This document shows positions 41,945 to 51,003 of a stretch of 64,000 bases of DNA, piece by piece. The number at the start of each line of letters is the position of its first letter. Positions within the stretch are counted from its first letter, which is position 1. The DNA lies in assembly GCA_944376125.1 (NCBI GenBank), contig CALWBQ010000027.1:32922-96921 (forward strand), read 5' to 3'. Made by a program: the position numbers and the translations under genes. The DNA comes from an uncultured Lachnospiraceae bacterium (GTDB taxonomy: Bacteria > Bacillota > Clostridia > Lachnospirales > Lachnospiraceae). The notes under the pieces are model-generated. The model made no database searches, was not told where the DNA came from, and worked only from the letters and a program-made list of their open reading frames with translations.

Positions 41945-42933
41945 CTATACCATTTTTCTTAAAAGTGGAAGCCTCTTCATGCATTCCGCACAGACAAACA
42001 ATAGAGCGAACAGCAAGCAAATACATCCGATTGCCTCGCCTGTACTCTGCAACGGGTGCAACCCAGTTATATAAAGAAGTATTGGTAAATGTCCCAAATA
42101 AACCACCATAGTGCCACCGGCAAGCTGGTGCAATGTTTTTTGTATTATCACATTTTTAAAATCAACTAATACACATAACCAAAACATTCCTATCAGCCAT
42201 AGACTATAAAACCAGCGTCCATAATATTCATGCGGAGCCATCGAAAAATGGGGATTGCTAAACTCATAGGTATATATAATCGCTGTAAAAATAAAAATAC
42301 CTAATGCGCTAATAAGACAAGTTTGTTTAGTTAATTTCTTTTGAATCCATGCAAAAATATCATTCAAAGCCATACCAAAAGCAAAGTAGCCTAAATAAAG
42401 ATGTAACCACATACTTTGTGTCTTGGCATAAATCAATTCCCTGCCAACATCCCCTGCCAGCATCACAATCCATATTACCGTTGCTATACTAAAAAATTTA
42501 GGATATCTATTCTTTAAATGCCATAGAGGATAACCAAAAAACATTAAAAGACAATAAGTAAACAAAAACCAGGAAACCGGCAATATACCGCTGCTTGCTA
42601 TTCCAGCTGTCAGTTGTCCCCATAAATCATAAATTTCTCCAGTTCTTAAAAAATGAAGAACACTCCAGAATATCACCCACCCAAACAGCTTCTTCATTGT
42701 TCCAGTTATTTTATTTTCGATATATTCTATCGTTATTGTTTGATGCCGTCCCAGCAAAAATCCTGCCAGCAAAAAGAAACCCGGGACACAGTATGAGGCT
42801 GCAAAATATAAGAAATAGGCCCCCCCCCATCTGATTTACCCAAGACATCATCCATAATATGATAAGTTAATACCCCTATGCAACATAATATCCTATATAA
42901 ATCCAATCCATAGTTATGTCTATTCGTTTCCAT
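41945..42933 (-). pseudogene. Acyltransferase-3 family membrane protein, out of frame at a G9 tract (possibly phase-variable)
   Basis: The start (ATG 42933, GGAGG six bases upstream) gives NYGLDLYRILCCIGVL, the normal beginning of acyltransferase_3 O-acetylases, but the frame runs into a stop at 42733 after a run of nine G on the coding strand (42820-42828). The rest of the protein, FFLLAGFLLGRH and about nine membrane helices, continues in another frame down to 41945. Adding one G (or removing two) restores a single 329-residue protein; the joint then reads AYFLYFAASYCVPGFF, as in the family. So the gene is OFF in this sequence, either by reversible slippage or by sequencing error. The expected product would O-acylate the surface glycan. 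Confidence 0.85.
42820..42828 (-). repeat. Homopolymer G9 (coding strand) in the acyltransferase gene
   Basis: Nine consecutive C on the plus strand, nine G on the coding strand, at the point where the acyltransferase reading frame breaks. Confidence 0.95.
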
Positions 42934-43018
42934 ATATAACCTCCAAAAATCAATGCTATAAATAACGATGTGCATTGATAATTTCTCGCATGGATTCTGA
43001 TATAATCTGCATTATCTT

Positions 43019-45277
43019 CTATTCTATTTTTATAATCTGGGGATATGCTAATTCCGTTGCATCTCCATTCACTACAACTGTTATCCATTGACTATCCTGA
43101 TCTACAGAAATAATCTCTAATTCAATATTCTCTGCAATTAATTTCGCAGCATTTTTCAGCGCCATCTCATTCGTTTCTGTATTCTGAAAAAGCAGCATTG
43201 AATTATTACCATTTTTTATTCCGTTAGTCCAATTGGCATCAGATAAGCTAGAAGTCATAATCTCCATATCATCATATGAAATAGTAATTATTTCATTACA
43301 TAACGCAGATTTTACAGCCAAATTTGTACTTTCCTCCGGGCAGCTAGTTAAGGTTAACTCTCCATATCCATTTGTAACTTGCATAGGTATATACTCTTCA
43401 TTTCTGGGACGCAAATAATTTGATTCATATGGAATTGGCTGATTTGCATATGTTACACCACTATTTTCGACTTTTAATACTCTTCGAATCAATAATTTTG
43501 ACAAAATATTTTCTTTTTTCTCTACCTGATAATTAATTAAAACATCTGCTATTCCAGTAATATTTTGCTCTGTGTGTAGGATCAATTTTACTGAAGATTC
43601 ATTGATTGGGACTATTTCAATTTCATAATTTCCACTAATTGAATTCGAAACACCGTTTTCATTTCTTTTCCAAAATAGCTCATACGTATTTCCAAATACA
43701 GGATGCCAGTATTTGTACAATTCCCTATAGAAAAACCAATTAGAGCGTTCATTCCAATATTGCCAATCTGTATAGCTTCTCTGAATTGTGGCTGCATATT
43801 CAAAATCTTCAGTTCTAAATGCCTTCATATAGTTCTCTCTTTGATTATCGCCAAGTACATGAATATTATAATCAACTCCAGAGGGCTGATATGTGCCATT
43901 CATAACTTCTTGTGCAGATGCATATGTGGAAAAGAACTTACTATCACCTAAATATTCTTGTGTATCTAGTAAATCGGTATAAAGCGAAGTCATATTTCCT
44001 CCTAGTTCCTCCACATATTGTCCCTCTTTTTCAGCCAGAAACCAAAAAACTGCTTCATCTTTTAACGTTGTACCAATCCATGTGGCACTGACAATAAGGG
44101 AGGCATACAGTATAAACTTCTCCAGTCGACAACAGTAGAAATACCTGATTATCTCAAATATACATGTAATAAATAAAATTGATAAGGCTACCTCCCTGGA
44201 ATCTCCTCCAGACAGCAGCTTATACTCATTGACTGCGCAGAAAGATACCATATTAGCAAATGCCGGAATCCCATATCGAATTAAGCTCTTCTCGGTTAGG
44301 GGCTTTTTCATCAGAAGGAACAAATACGCTAAACATAAAGCTGCCTGCAATAACATAACATATGAAAAATCTGCTTCAAATAAGTAAAAACTTTTAGCCT
44401 GAAAATACCATCCCTGATATCCTCCAGTTCCAAATGTATCAGTGAGCCATTCATAAAAATTACCTAATGTAAATATTTGTACAAATACAATAATTCCAAT
44501 TACAGATGAAAGCATTTCTATCAATGTATAGATTAAGCTGCTGCCTATTCGTTTCGTCATTTTCAAAACAACAGCAAAAAACATAAGGATTATTGATACC
44601 CAGCAGCTAATTCCATAATCGTTACTCCATATAAAAGCAAAACCTGACAGTCCTCCGATAATACCAGCTAATCCCAAATAACAAGCTGCATCCTTTAATT
44701 TTTTATTATTGCAAACTTGTTTCCATTTTTTTATGGCTAATATAATCAATATTATAATGATAGGCAAAATCAGTCCTCTAATAAATCTTGCTGAATTTCC
44801 TGTCCATAAAGCATATGTTACCGCATTATATATATCACTCACTCCAACCAGAACATTTTCAAAAAAAACTGGCTGAATCAATAGCATAACTAATAATATA
44901 TTAGTAAGTCTGAGTACAATTTTCTTATTTTTAAATAATGCTCCCCCTATTACAAGTGCAAATATTGCAAAAGCTAAAAAAGTCAAAAAGGAAAAAGCTA
45001 TTAAGCTAGCCTCATAATTTCCACCAAAAATTTTGGTAAAAATACTTCCCATATAAAGATGTCCCAGTCCCAGATAATCTGTAAAATCCTGATATGGGAT
45101 TTGCCCGGCTAAAAATCTTCTCACGGGATTGAAGTTTTGAAATGTTCCATTAATCGGATAAAAATTCGCATAATGATTTATCCTTAATGCATGCAGGATA
45201 CAGATTGTAAGTAATATGATACTATCAGTAAACTCCCCCCCCCACTTAATTATTTGCAAACATATACGATTTCTCAT
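43019..45277 (-). CDS. Large polytopic membrane protein with C-terminal extracellular domain, G9 tract near its start
   Basis: A 752-residue protein with about 11 membrane helices in the first 420 residues, then a soluble, probably extracellular part ending in a beta-rich domain (DANWTNGIKNG ... WITVVVNG ... IIKIE). The same C-terminal domain ends the protein at 51004-52902. The layout resembles integral-membrane (GT-C-like) glycosyltransferases or polymer-processing proteins, but I cannot place it in a named family. ATG at 45277 is preferred (GGGGAG 11 bases upstream; frame open to 45298). Codons 12-15 contain nine G in a row (45235-45243), here in the ON frame. Confidence 0.82.
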   Translation of the reverse strand: MRNRICLQIIKWGGEFTDSIILLTICILHALRINHYANFYPINGTFQNFNPVRRFLAGQIPYQDFTDYLGLGHLYMGSIFTKIFGGNYEASLIAFSFLTFLAFAIFALVIGGALFKNKKIVLRLTNILLVMLLIQPVFFENVLVGVSDIYNAVTYALWTGNSARFIRGLILPIIIILIILAIKKWKQVCNNKKLKDAACYLGLAGIIGGLSGFAFIWSNDYGISCWVSIILMFFAVVLKMTKRIGSSLIYTLIEMLSSVIGIIVFVQIFTLGNFYEWLTDTFGTGGYQGWYFQAKSFYLFEADFSYVMLLQAALCLAYLFLLMKKPLTEKSLIRYGIPAFANMVSFCAVNEYKLLSGGDSREVALSILFITCIFEIIRYFYCCRLEKFILYASLIVSATWIGTTLKDEAVFWFLAEKEGQYVEELGGNMTSLYTDLLDTQEYLGDSKFFSTYASAQEVMNGTYQPSGVDYNIHVLGDNQRENYMKAFRTEDFEYAATIQRSYTDWQYWNERSNWFFYRELYKYWHPVFGNTYELFWKRNENGVSNSISGNYEIEIVPINESSVKLILHTEQNITGIADVLINYQVEKKENILSKLLIRRVLKVENSGVTYANQPIPYESNYLRPRNEEYIPMQVTNGYGELTLTSCPEESTNLAVKSALCNEIITISYDDMEIMTSSLSDANWTNGIKNGNNSMLLFQNTETNEMALKNAAKLIAENIELEIISVDQDSQWITVVVNGDATELAYPQIIKIE
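45235..45243 (-). repeat. Homopolymer G9 (coding strand) near the 5' end of the membrane protein gene
   Basis: Nine consecutive C on the plus strand; in the coding strand TGG GGG GGG GAG encodes Trp-Gly-Gly-Glu in frame. Loss or gain of one G would stop translation early. Confidence 0.95.
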
Positions 45278-45309
45278 CTCAAACAGTTCTCCCCTCATAA
45301 AAGATCAAA

Positions 45310-46113
45310 TCAAGGATTGTATGCCCCGACCATATTTTTAAACAGAATTTTTAATAGCTCAAAATTCCCCTTGAAAAAGCTAATCTTTGTCGGTGTCTTC
45401 CCTCTTTTGGGATAGGATCGTGTTACCGGAATTTCGCATGCCCTCATTCCAATTTGCGTTGCTCTGGTTGATAAATAAGCCAGCAGCTCATATGTCATAA
45501 ATACATCCCTCAATGGCTGTACCCTTGAATCTGAAAGATAGCGTTTAGAATAAGCACGATAAGCATTTGTCGTATCCGTAAAATGCTGATGCGCTGTTAA
45601 TGATATAATCGGCGCATGAAGTAATCTAACGGAAACCAGTCTGACTAATGGTGTATTAATTGCTTTTCCGCCTTTGACAAATCTGGAACCTTGAATGAAA
45701 TCATATCCCTCTTTCAATTTCTCTATAAAACGCGGAACATCTTCAATGCTGTCTTTATTATTGCCGTCAATTGTAATAATCCCTTGATATCCACGTTCAA
45801 GTGCCCACCAAATTCCCATTCTAAGCTGTGCTCCCTGTTTGCCTATGTCTTTTTTTACAAGCAAAGTATTAACTCCCAGCTCTTTTAACCTTTTTTCTTC
45901 TGTACTTCCGTCTGTTGATCCGCCATCACAAATTACAATGTCCACACAACTTGCTATATTATACTTCTGTGCACGCTCTAATTCTGCTATAATCCTGGCC
46001 CCCTCATTTATGACAGGAATTAGCAAAACATAAGCTGCGTTTTTTTCGAAATACTCTGTAGATTCAAAACGGGGGATTCCTTGTTTTCTTTCAAATTCTT
46101 TTCTATCAGTCAT
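45310..46113 (-). CDS. GT2 glycosyltransferase, DPM1-like
   Basis: A 267-residue family 2 enzyme with LLIPVINEG, ICDGGSTDGS, a TIDGNNKDS site in place of DxD, IQGSRFVKGG, and TDTTNAYRAYSK; these are features of dolichyl/polyprenyl-phosphate mannose synthase-like proteins. No C-terminal membrane helices are visible, unlike the GtrB type. GGAG lies seven bases before the ATG. It may make a polyprenyl-phosphate sugar for the integral-membrane protein encoded next (43019-45277). Confidence 0.87.
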   Translation of the reverse strand: MTDRKEFERKQGIPRFESTEYFEKNAAYVLLIPVINEGARIIAELERAQKYNIASCVDIVICDGGSTDGSTEEKRLKELGVNTLLVKKDIGKQGAQLRMGIWWALERGYQGIITIDGNNKDSIEDVPRFIEKLKEGYDFIQGSRFVKGGKAINTPLVRLVSVRLLHAPIISLTAHQHFTDTTNAYRAYSKRYLSDSRVQPLRDVFMTYELLAYLSTRATQIGMRACEIPVTRSYPKRGKTPTKISFFKGNFELLKILFKNMVGAYNP

Positions 46114-46181
46114 TGAGTTTCTCCTTGCCTACAGTTTTTTATCAAAAAATCTGCTGCGTTTTTCAGTAGATTTTTCCTTGC

Positions 46182-46611
46182 TCATTCAATCAATATTACA
46201 TTAGGGCACTGGCATTCACTAGCGTCTTTATCCACTTTTACATGTATCCATGTATTATCAAAATCAACATTGACTATTTGATAAATTTTGCTAATCCCAA
46301 TTATTGTTTGTCATATTAGCAGCCCATAGAGGATCTACATTCCAAATCTGTGTAGCTTTGGGATTGGTATTATCATACATGCTTATATTTTTTAACATAT
46401 ATCCATCTTGTTCGATGTAAATAACTTGAGATTTCCCCCTTTCGGCTGCTATTTCCATGGCCGCATCCACGCTTATCTCTTCAAAGATTCCTCTTCCAAA
46501 CAGCATGTTCATATAACCGCATATTGGTGAATTTGATGCATATAATACATCAAGATACTGTGCATTATCTCTATAACCCACCTTCCAAATATAAGATTCA
46601 TCTCATATATA
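46182..46611 (-). pseudogene. Remnant of a membrane-protein-type gene (shared C-terminal domain)
   Basis: An open stretch of 96 codons (stop at 46291, entry after a TGA near 46610) followed in another frame by a tail that ends NVDFDNTWIHVKVDKD ... NVILIE with a stop at 46182. That tail matches the last residues of the protein at 43019-45277 (VDQDSQWITVVVNGD ... QIIKIE). The upstream piece, with GYMNMLFGRGIFEE, has no start or ribosome site. I read it as the decayed 3' end of a third member of this family. Confidence 0.6.
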
Positions 46612-47122
46612 GGAATTAAGATTAAGCGCTGATAAAATACCAGCCATCACTAATATAGCCTTCTCCACTCTCCCTTGGGTTGCCTCCAAAATATTTCTTG
46701 CAATTTCACATATCAGAAAACTTAAAAAAATATTGCCTTCATTCTATCATATGTATAAATGAGAGCGTGCTCTTTCATAATTACATTTTCTATGATTTGG
46801 AAAGCCATAAATAAAGAAATGACTTTAAATAACCACCTATTACATCAGTGAGAACAATACCAGCAGTAACGATTCTTGCCATAAAACGGCTTTTAAGTGC
46901 CATTAAAAATTCTGCCGTATTAACCCTCAGCAAATAATGTACAAAAAAGCGCCCAAATGAAGTCATTGGAAATCCGATATTAGCACATATCCTGTCCACT
47001 CAATATATGGTTTATCAAAGCCAAAATATAAAATGCTATTTTGCACTTTCTCGACCCTCTATGGCATATCTATAATATGAATCAGGCTTAGCATCTCATA
47101 TAATCAGACTTTTTATATGCCG
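46612..47122. other. Degenerate, gene-poor stretch
   Basis: Between the remnant and the sugar isomerase gene no intact gene is visible. A 69-codon minus-strand frame at 46790-46999 (FGRFFVHYLLRVNTAEFLMALKSR region reduced to short pieces) looks like a relic of another membrane or sugar gene but has no ribosome site and cannot be named. The rest is AT-rich with many stops on both strands. Confidence 0.5.
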
Positions 47123-47911
47123 TCATATAAATATCTCCCTTACATACTTCAACTTTTCTTCTAGACCAGATATATCATCCGTTTTCCCCATTTCAATAGA
47201 AATAAAGCCTTGATATCCTTCTCTGGAAAGTATCTCAGCCAGTTCTTCGTGCATAAAACGCCGCTCAATCGGTCTAAGTCCCGGCTCACTGATATGGACA
47301 TGATTAATTAAATGTACCTGCCCTCTTAACTCTTCAGCCGCTTCCCCATTCTGGATCATAGTTCCCACATCTAAATTCAGCCGAAAGCCTGGAGAATTAA
47401 CCGCCTCAATCAATCTGAATGCAGCAAAAGTATCATTGATATAATTTGTCCCATAAATAGGTGGATTAGCTTCCATGCCTATGATAGTTCCATGGGCAAT
47501 AGCATAATTTCCAAGCTCACGAAAAAAAGGAACATCCACTTTTAAATCGGCATTTGCAGGTACATTGCGATTTTTGGGGCAGCCAAAAACCAGATTTCTG
47601 CATCCTATTACCTCTGCAAAATCGATAGCCTTCTTTGTATATTCCGACAATTGTTCTCGTTCTTCCTGTGAACCAAAAAGTTTCTCTTGCCGTCCAAACC
47701 AGATGGACTGCATCGATGAGATCAAAAAGCCATAGCTCTCCCTTATCCTTGCATACCATTGTTTAGCTTCTTCAACTTTTTGATATGGATCTTGGGGAAT
47801 GATCCTGGTCGGTGCAATTTCCAATCCGCAGTATTCATGCTTTTTCATTAAATCGTATATCTGATAATCATACTTAGCTTCCCAAGCTATGTTTGAAATT
47901 GATAATTTCAT
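47123..47911 (-). CDS. Sugar phosphate isomerase/epimerase (AP-endonuclease-2-type TIM barrel)
   Basis: A 262-residue TIM-barrel protein of the xylose-isomerase-like/AP endonuclease 2 superfamily: GLEIAPTRI near 30, IGCRNLVFGCPKNR near 110, GMEANPPIYG, LNLDVGTM, INHVHISEPG and FISIEMGK supply the metal-binding Glu, Asp, His and Glu residues. ATG at 47911 has AAAGG eight bases upstream; a longer reading from 47938 is less likely. Probably isomerises or epimerises a keto sugar or a sugar precursor for the locus B glycan. Confidence 0.82.
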   Translation of the reverse strand: MKLSISNIAWEAKYDYQIYDLMKKHEYCGLEIAPTRIIPQDPYQKVEEAKQWYARIRESYGFLISSMQSIWFGRQEKLFGSQEEREQLSEYTKKAIDFAEVIGCRNLVFGCPKNRNVPANADLKVDVPFFRELGNYAIAHGTIIGMEANPPIYGTNYINDTFAAFRLIEAVNSPGFRLNLDVGTMIQNGEAAEELRGQVHLINHVHISEPGLRPIERRFMHEELAEILSREGYQGFISIEMGKTDDISGLEEKLKYVREIFI

Positions 47912-47948
47912 CGCAGCAGCCTTTCCTCTAAAAAACAAATATCATTTC

Positions 47949-48875
47949 TTAAAATTCTTTTGATTCGATAAATTGCTCGATTTCACGCAGCACCTGATCT
48001 TTGGAATAAATATAGCCGTTATGCCCTCCAAACAGACATGCATATTTACTCTTAAAATTATATGATGGGACATTGTTTGAAATTTCATTAACAAAAGCAG
48101 CGCCTGTCAAATAGTGATATAATTCCCCTATTGAAACCGGCTCCGTAACTAGATTTACAAGATCGAGCTGATTTTTTAACGCTATTTGAATGTGTTCCCA
48201 CAAATACTTTAAATTATAAAATTGATAAATCCCACGGCTATCTGTAAAATTTACCGCAGAAAATCCTAACGAACCAAATATATCTTTAAGTTTTTCCCGC
48301 TCTTTTATGTCCCTTGCTGTACATTCGTAAAAGCCATTCCCACAATTTTGATAATATTGATAAAGTGTTGGCTCTGTTTGACATAATTCATCGAGTTTTT
48401 CCTTCTTTAGCTTAGCAGGGATTATATGAATATAGTCATAAATAAAATTCTTTTTAATGTTTTTCCCAAATAGTCCAGGTAATCTAATAATTAAGGCATC
48501 CGAAAAATTTTCTTTCACCAGATGTTCCAGGTGATAACGATTTGCTCCATAGGGTTGAAGTTCGCTTATTGAAATCTCTGTACCTTCATCTGCACCAGCT
48601 AATGGAGGATATACGTCGATAGTCGATATTAAAACGACCTTCTTTGGCTCTATGTTTATTATATTTTGATACGCTTGCTGTATGCCCTCAAAATCTTTGT
48701 CCGGTGAAAGATTGGCTAAATATTTTTCAGCTTTTACCCCGGCATATACCAATAAATCTGGTTTCGTACCATATGCACATTCTATATTTTTTGAATTATA
48801 AACAGCGTCAAATGATTTTCTCGCAGCAATGTTTGATCCCACAAAGCCTGTATAACCAACTAGTGCTGTCTTCAT
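47949..48875 (-). CDS. NAD(P)-dependent sugar reductase/epimerase-like SDR
   Basis: A 308-residue protein with the Rossmann start ALVGYTGFVGSNIA and ISTIDVYPP with the PYGANRYHLE (YxxxRxxLE) segment in place of the usual YxxxK catalytic motif. The C-terminal half contains conserved-looking aromatic regions but no further known motif. The Lys to Arg change at the catalytic pair may reflect a divergent reductase or loss of activity. It lies between a sugar isomerase and a GT2 gene. Confidence 0.75.
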   Translation of the reverse strand: MKTALVGYTGFVGSNIAARKSFDAVYNSKNIECAYGTKPDLLVYAGVKAEKYLANLSPDKDFEGIQQAYQNIINIEPKKVVLISTIDVYPPLAGADEGTEISISELQPYGANRYHLEHLVKENFSDALIIRLPGLFGKNIKKNFIYDYIHIIPAKLKKEKLDELCQTEPTLYQYYQNCGNGFYECTARDIKEREKLKDIFGSLGFSAVNFTDSRGIYQFYNLKYLWEHIQIALKNQLDLVNLVTEPVSIGELYHYLTGAAFVNEISNNVPSYNFKSKYACLFGGHNGYIYSKDQVLREIEQFIESKEF

Positions 48876-48899
48876 ATAATATTCCCTCCCAAATTTTTT

Positions 48900-49847
48900 C
48901 TATAGCTTTTCCATTGATTCAATAATATACTTCTGTTTATTAAAATTGAGTCTCAGAATAATAGACATATATTTAATAATAATAGTTAATATTATAAAAA
49001 TACCTCCGAAAGAAAATGCGAGAAATAGCATAGTAGTCGTCCATCCTGCAACAGGGCGGCCGCCAAAATAAATTCCGATTGTATAGAGTCCTATTGCAGC
49101 AGTAAATAAAATCATTAACATCGAAAATGTGCTGGAAACACGGTAAGCAAGATCAGTATATAAAATAATTGCATCTACCGCAGTTTCTTTTCTTTTATGT
49201 ACCGTCTCCCGATCCATTTTCCTGTCAAAGTCAGCATTTTCGTAATAAATGACATCCGTTTTTAAACCGCAGTTTGCATAAACAGCTTTACGGTAAGGAA
49301 TCGTCTTACTAATGGAATGCACTCGGTTTATTCCTCTTCTGGAAAGAATCCGAAAAGCCTCTGTCTGAAGGATATATTGAGTATGCGCCGTCTTATTAAA
49401 GAGTAAATAAAAAAACTTTGATGTCATTTTTTGTCCTTGTCTTGGGGCTGCTGAAACAATATCATATCCGCTCAGCGAACGACGGTATACATCCATAATC
49501 AAGGCTTCTGAGTAAGAAGAATCTATAGTATCGAACTCGTATACAAAATCCCCAATAGACAAATCCACACCGGCATTCATCGATAGTTCTAGCCCTTGAT
49601 AAAAACTCATATTCAAAATAGTAACAGCAGTATTTCCCTCTGTTGCTTTATTAGCGGAAACAAATTTTTTTATCTGATCTACGCTGCCGTCAGTAGAGGC
49701 ATCATTTACACAAATAATTTCATACTTTTCAAAATTTTTATTTAAAATATTTTGTAAATTAAGTAAAAAATTATAAATTTCTTGTTCTTGATTGTATACA
49801 TAAATAACAGCCGAAATAAAATTTTTTTCTTTATTTAATAGCATCAT
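48900..49847 (-). CDS. GT2 glycosyltransferase with two C-terminal membrane helices
   Basis: A 315-residue protein with a GT2 domain (VIYVYNQEQEI, CVNDASTDGS, YEFDTID as the metal site) and two helices at about 225-250 and 262-290, the layout of polyprenyl-phosphate glycosyltransferases. GAGG lies six bases before the ATG, and the gene overlaps the oxidoreductase gene before it by 17 bp. Donor unknown. Confidence 0.86.
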   Translation of the reverse strand: MMLLNKEKNFISAVIYVYNQEQEIYNFLLNLQNILNKNFEKYEIICVNDASTDGSVDQIKKFVSANKATEGNTAVTILNMSFYQGLELSMNAGVDLSIGDFVYEFDTIDSSYSEALIMDVYRRSLSGYDIVSAAPRQGQKMTSKFFYLLFNKTAHTQYILQTEAFRILSRRGINRVHSISKTIPYRKAVYANCGLKTDVIYYENADFDRKMDRETVHKRKETAVDAIILYTDLAYRVSSTFSMLMILFTAAIGLYTIGIYFGGRPVAGWTTTMLFLAFSFGGIFIILTIIIKYMSIILRLNFNKQKYIIESMEKL

Positions 49848-50976
49848 TCAACACCTCATCTAAATCATATACCGTATTAATTTTGCCAGATAATACACTA
49901 ATAAACGTAGGATTTGATGAAAACTCTTTTATAACTGTCGGTCTTGAATCATCAATTTCCGAAGCCTTTAGTATTGGTTTCATAGAAAACAGAGAATGTG
50001 AATAAGAAAATTCATATTCTTCTTTTAAGTACTTTTTTGCCAAGTTAGACATATACGGCCACGCTGATTGTGGTTTAGCGGAGCAATCATTGCAGTTTCC
50101 TAATTGCTCTGGTGAACAAAATCCTCTACACTTTTTTTGGCAGTCAAATGTGGGAACTGAGTCATAGCTTGTCACATGTGGTGTAAACGTAACAGAAGTT
50201 AAGGAATGGTAGCCCGTTTTGCCAAATGGCATAATAGAGAAAAACGGACCATCCATAACGGTGATGCCCACATTTTTCAGTTTCTCATTTGTTTCACAGA
50301 GGATAATTTCGCACAGCTCATATTTAATTTTAAAAGGTTCAAATCCCAGCCTCTGTATGATTTGATTAGTAGAGGCGTACGTCGCATTTAACAAAAAATC
50401 AGTCTGGAATGTATTTCCATTATATAGTTCAATAGAAAAACAGTTTCTTTCCCTTGTAAGATTTCTAATCTTTGCATTATAGAGGATTTCTACATTATCT
50501 GAGGAAGAAAGTTCTTTAAAAAAATATTCTTTTAATATCTGTGCATCGTAAGTATATTCCTCGGTTAAATAAGCGCCATCGCACATACCTGGATTAAAAT
50601 ATTTTGAAACGTTTACATCATCGCATCGGATTTGGGCATCCGCACAAAACTTACGAAACTGTTCAGCATTTGTCCAAGAAAAATCTGCAGAGGTGGCATA
50701 TATCTGGTCAAATTTAGTGAGGACGCAAAAAGCATAGTCCTCCATAAATCTATTAAAGTAATGTGCTGATTTAATTGCCGTAGAAAACGATCTGGGATAA
50801 TGATATCCCATATGCACTCGCGCCTGATTAATATACGTAGCCCGGCGGAATGGCGTGGAATCATGTTCCAGTACCAGTATTTTTTCTTGTTTGCTGCAAT
50901 GCTTTCTAAGATAATTAGCCGCATATAGGCCATATAGGCCAGCTCCCAGGATAATTTTGTCTGTGCTCATAATCAT
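49831..50976 (-). CDS. FAD-dependent oxidoreductase of the DAO type with a cysteine cluster
   Basis: A 381-residue protein. The N-terminus IILGAGLYGLYAANYL is the FAD-binding motif, and VLEHD follows at the end of the second strand; the RATYINQARVHMGYHYPRS stretch resembles DAO-family oxidases/aminomethyl-type enzymes. An unusual insert near residues 277-297 has five cysteines (CQKKCRGFC and CNDC), perhaps a metal site. It is coupled to the GT2 gene after it. It may oxidise a sugar or an aminosugar for glycan modification; no closer function can be read. Confidence 0.78.
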   Translation of the reverse strand: MIMSTDKIILGAGLYGLYAANYLRKHCSKQEKILVLEHDSTPFRRATYINQARVHMGYHYPRSFSTAIKSAHYFNRFMEDYAFCVLTKFDQIYATSADFSWTNAEQFRKFCADAQIRCDDVNVSKYFNPGMCDGAYLTEEYTYDAQILKEYFFKELSSSDNVEILYNAKIRNLTRERNCFSIELYNGNTFQTDFLLNATYASTNQIIQRLGFEPFKIKYELCEIILCETNEKLKNVGITVMDGPFFSIMPFGKTGYHSLTSVTFTPHVTSYDSVPTFDCQKKCRGFCSPEQLGNCNDCSAKPQSAWPYMSNLAKKYLKEEYEFSYSHSLFSMKPILKASEIDDSRPTVIKEFSSNPTFISVLSGKINTVYDLDEVLNDAIK

Positions 50977-51003
50977 CTATTCCTCTACATTTGGATTTTA
51001 ATA

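Noticed and set aside
41759..41962. A 67-codon plus-strand frame in the AT-rich gap before the DUF115 gene
   Set aside because: Low-complexity Phe/Ile-rich translation with no ribosome site or motif.
42733..42933. The short first part of the acyltransferase as a separate small gene
   Set aside because: Its sequence is the normal start of acyltransferase_3 proteins and continues in another frame after the G9 run; it is one broken gene.
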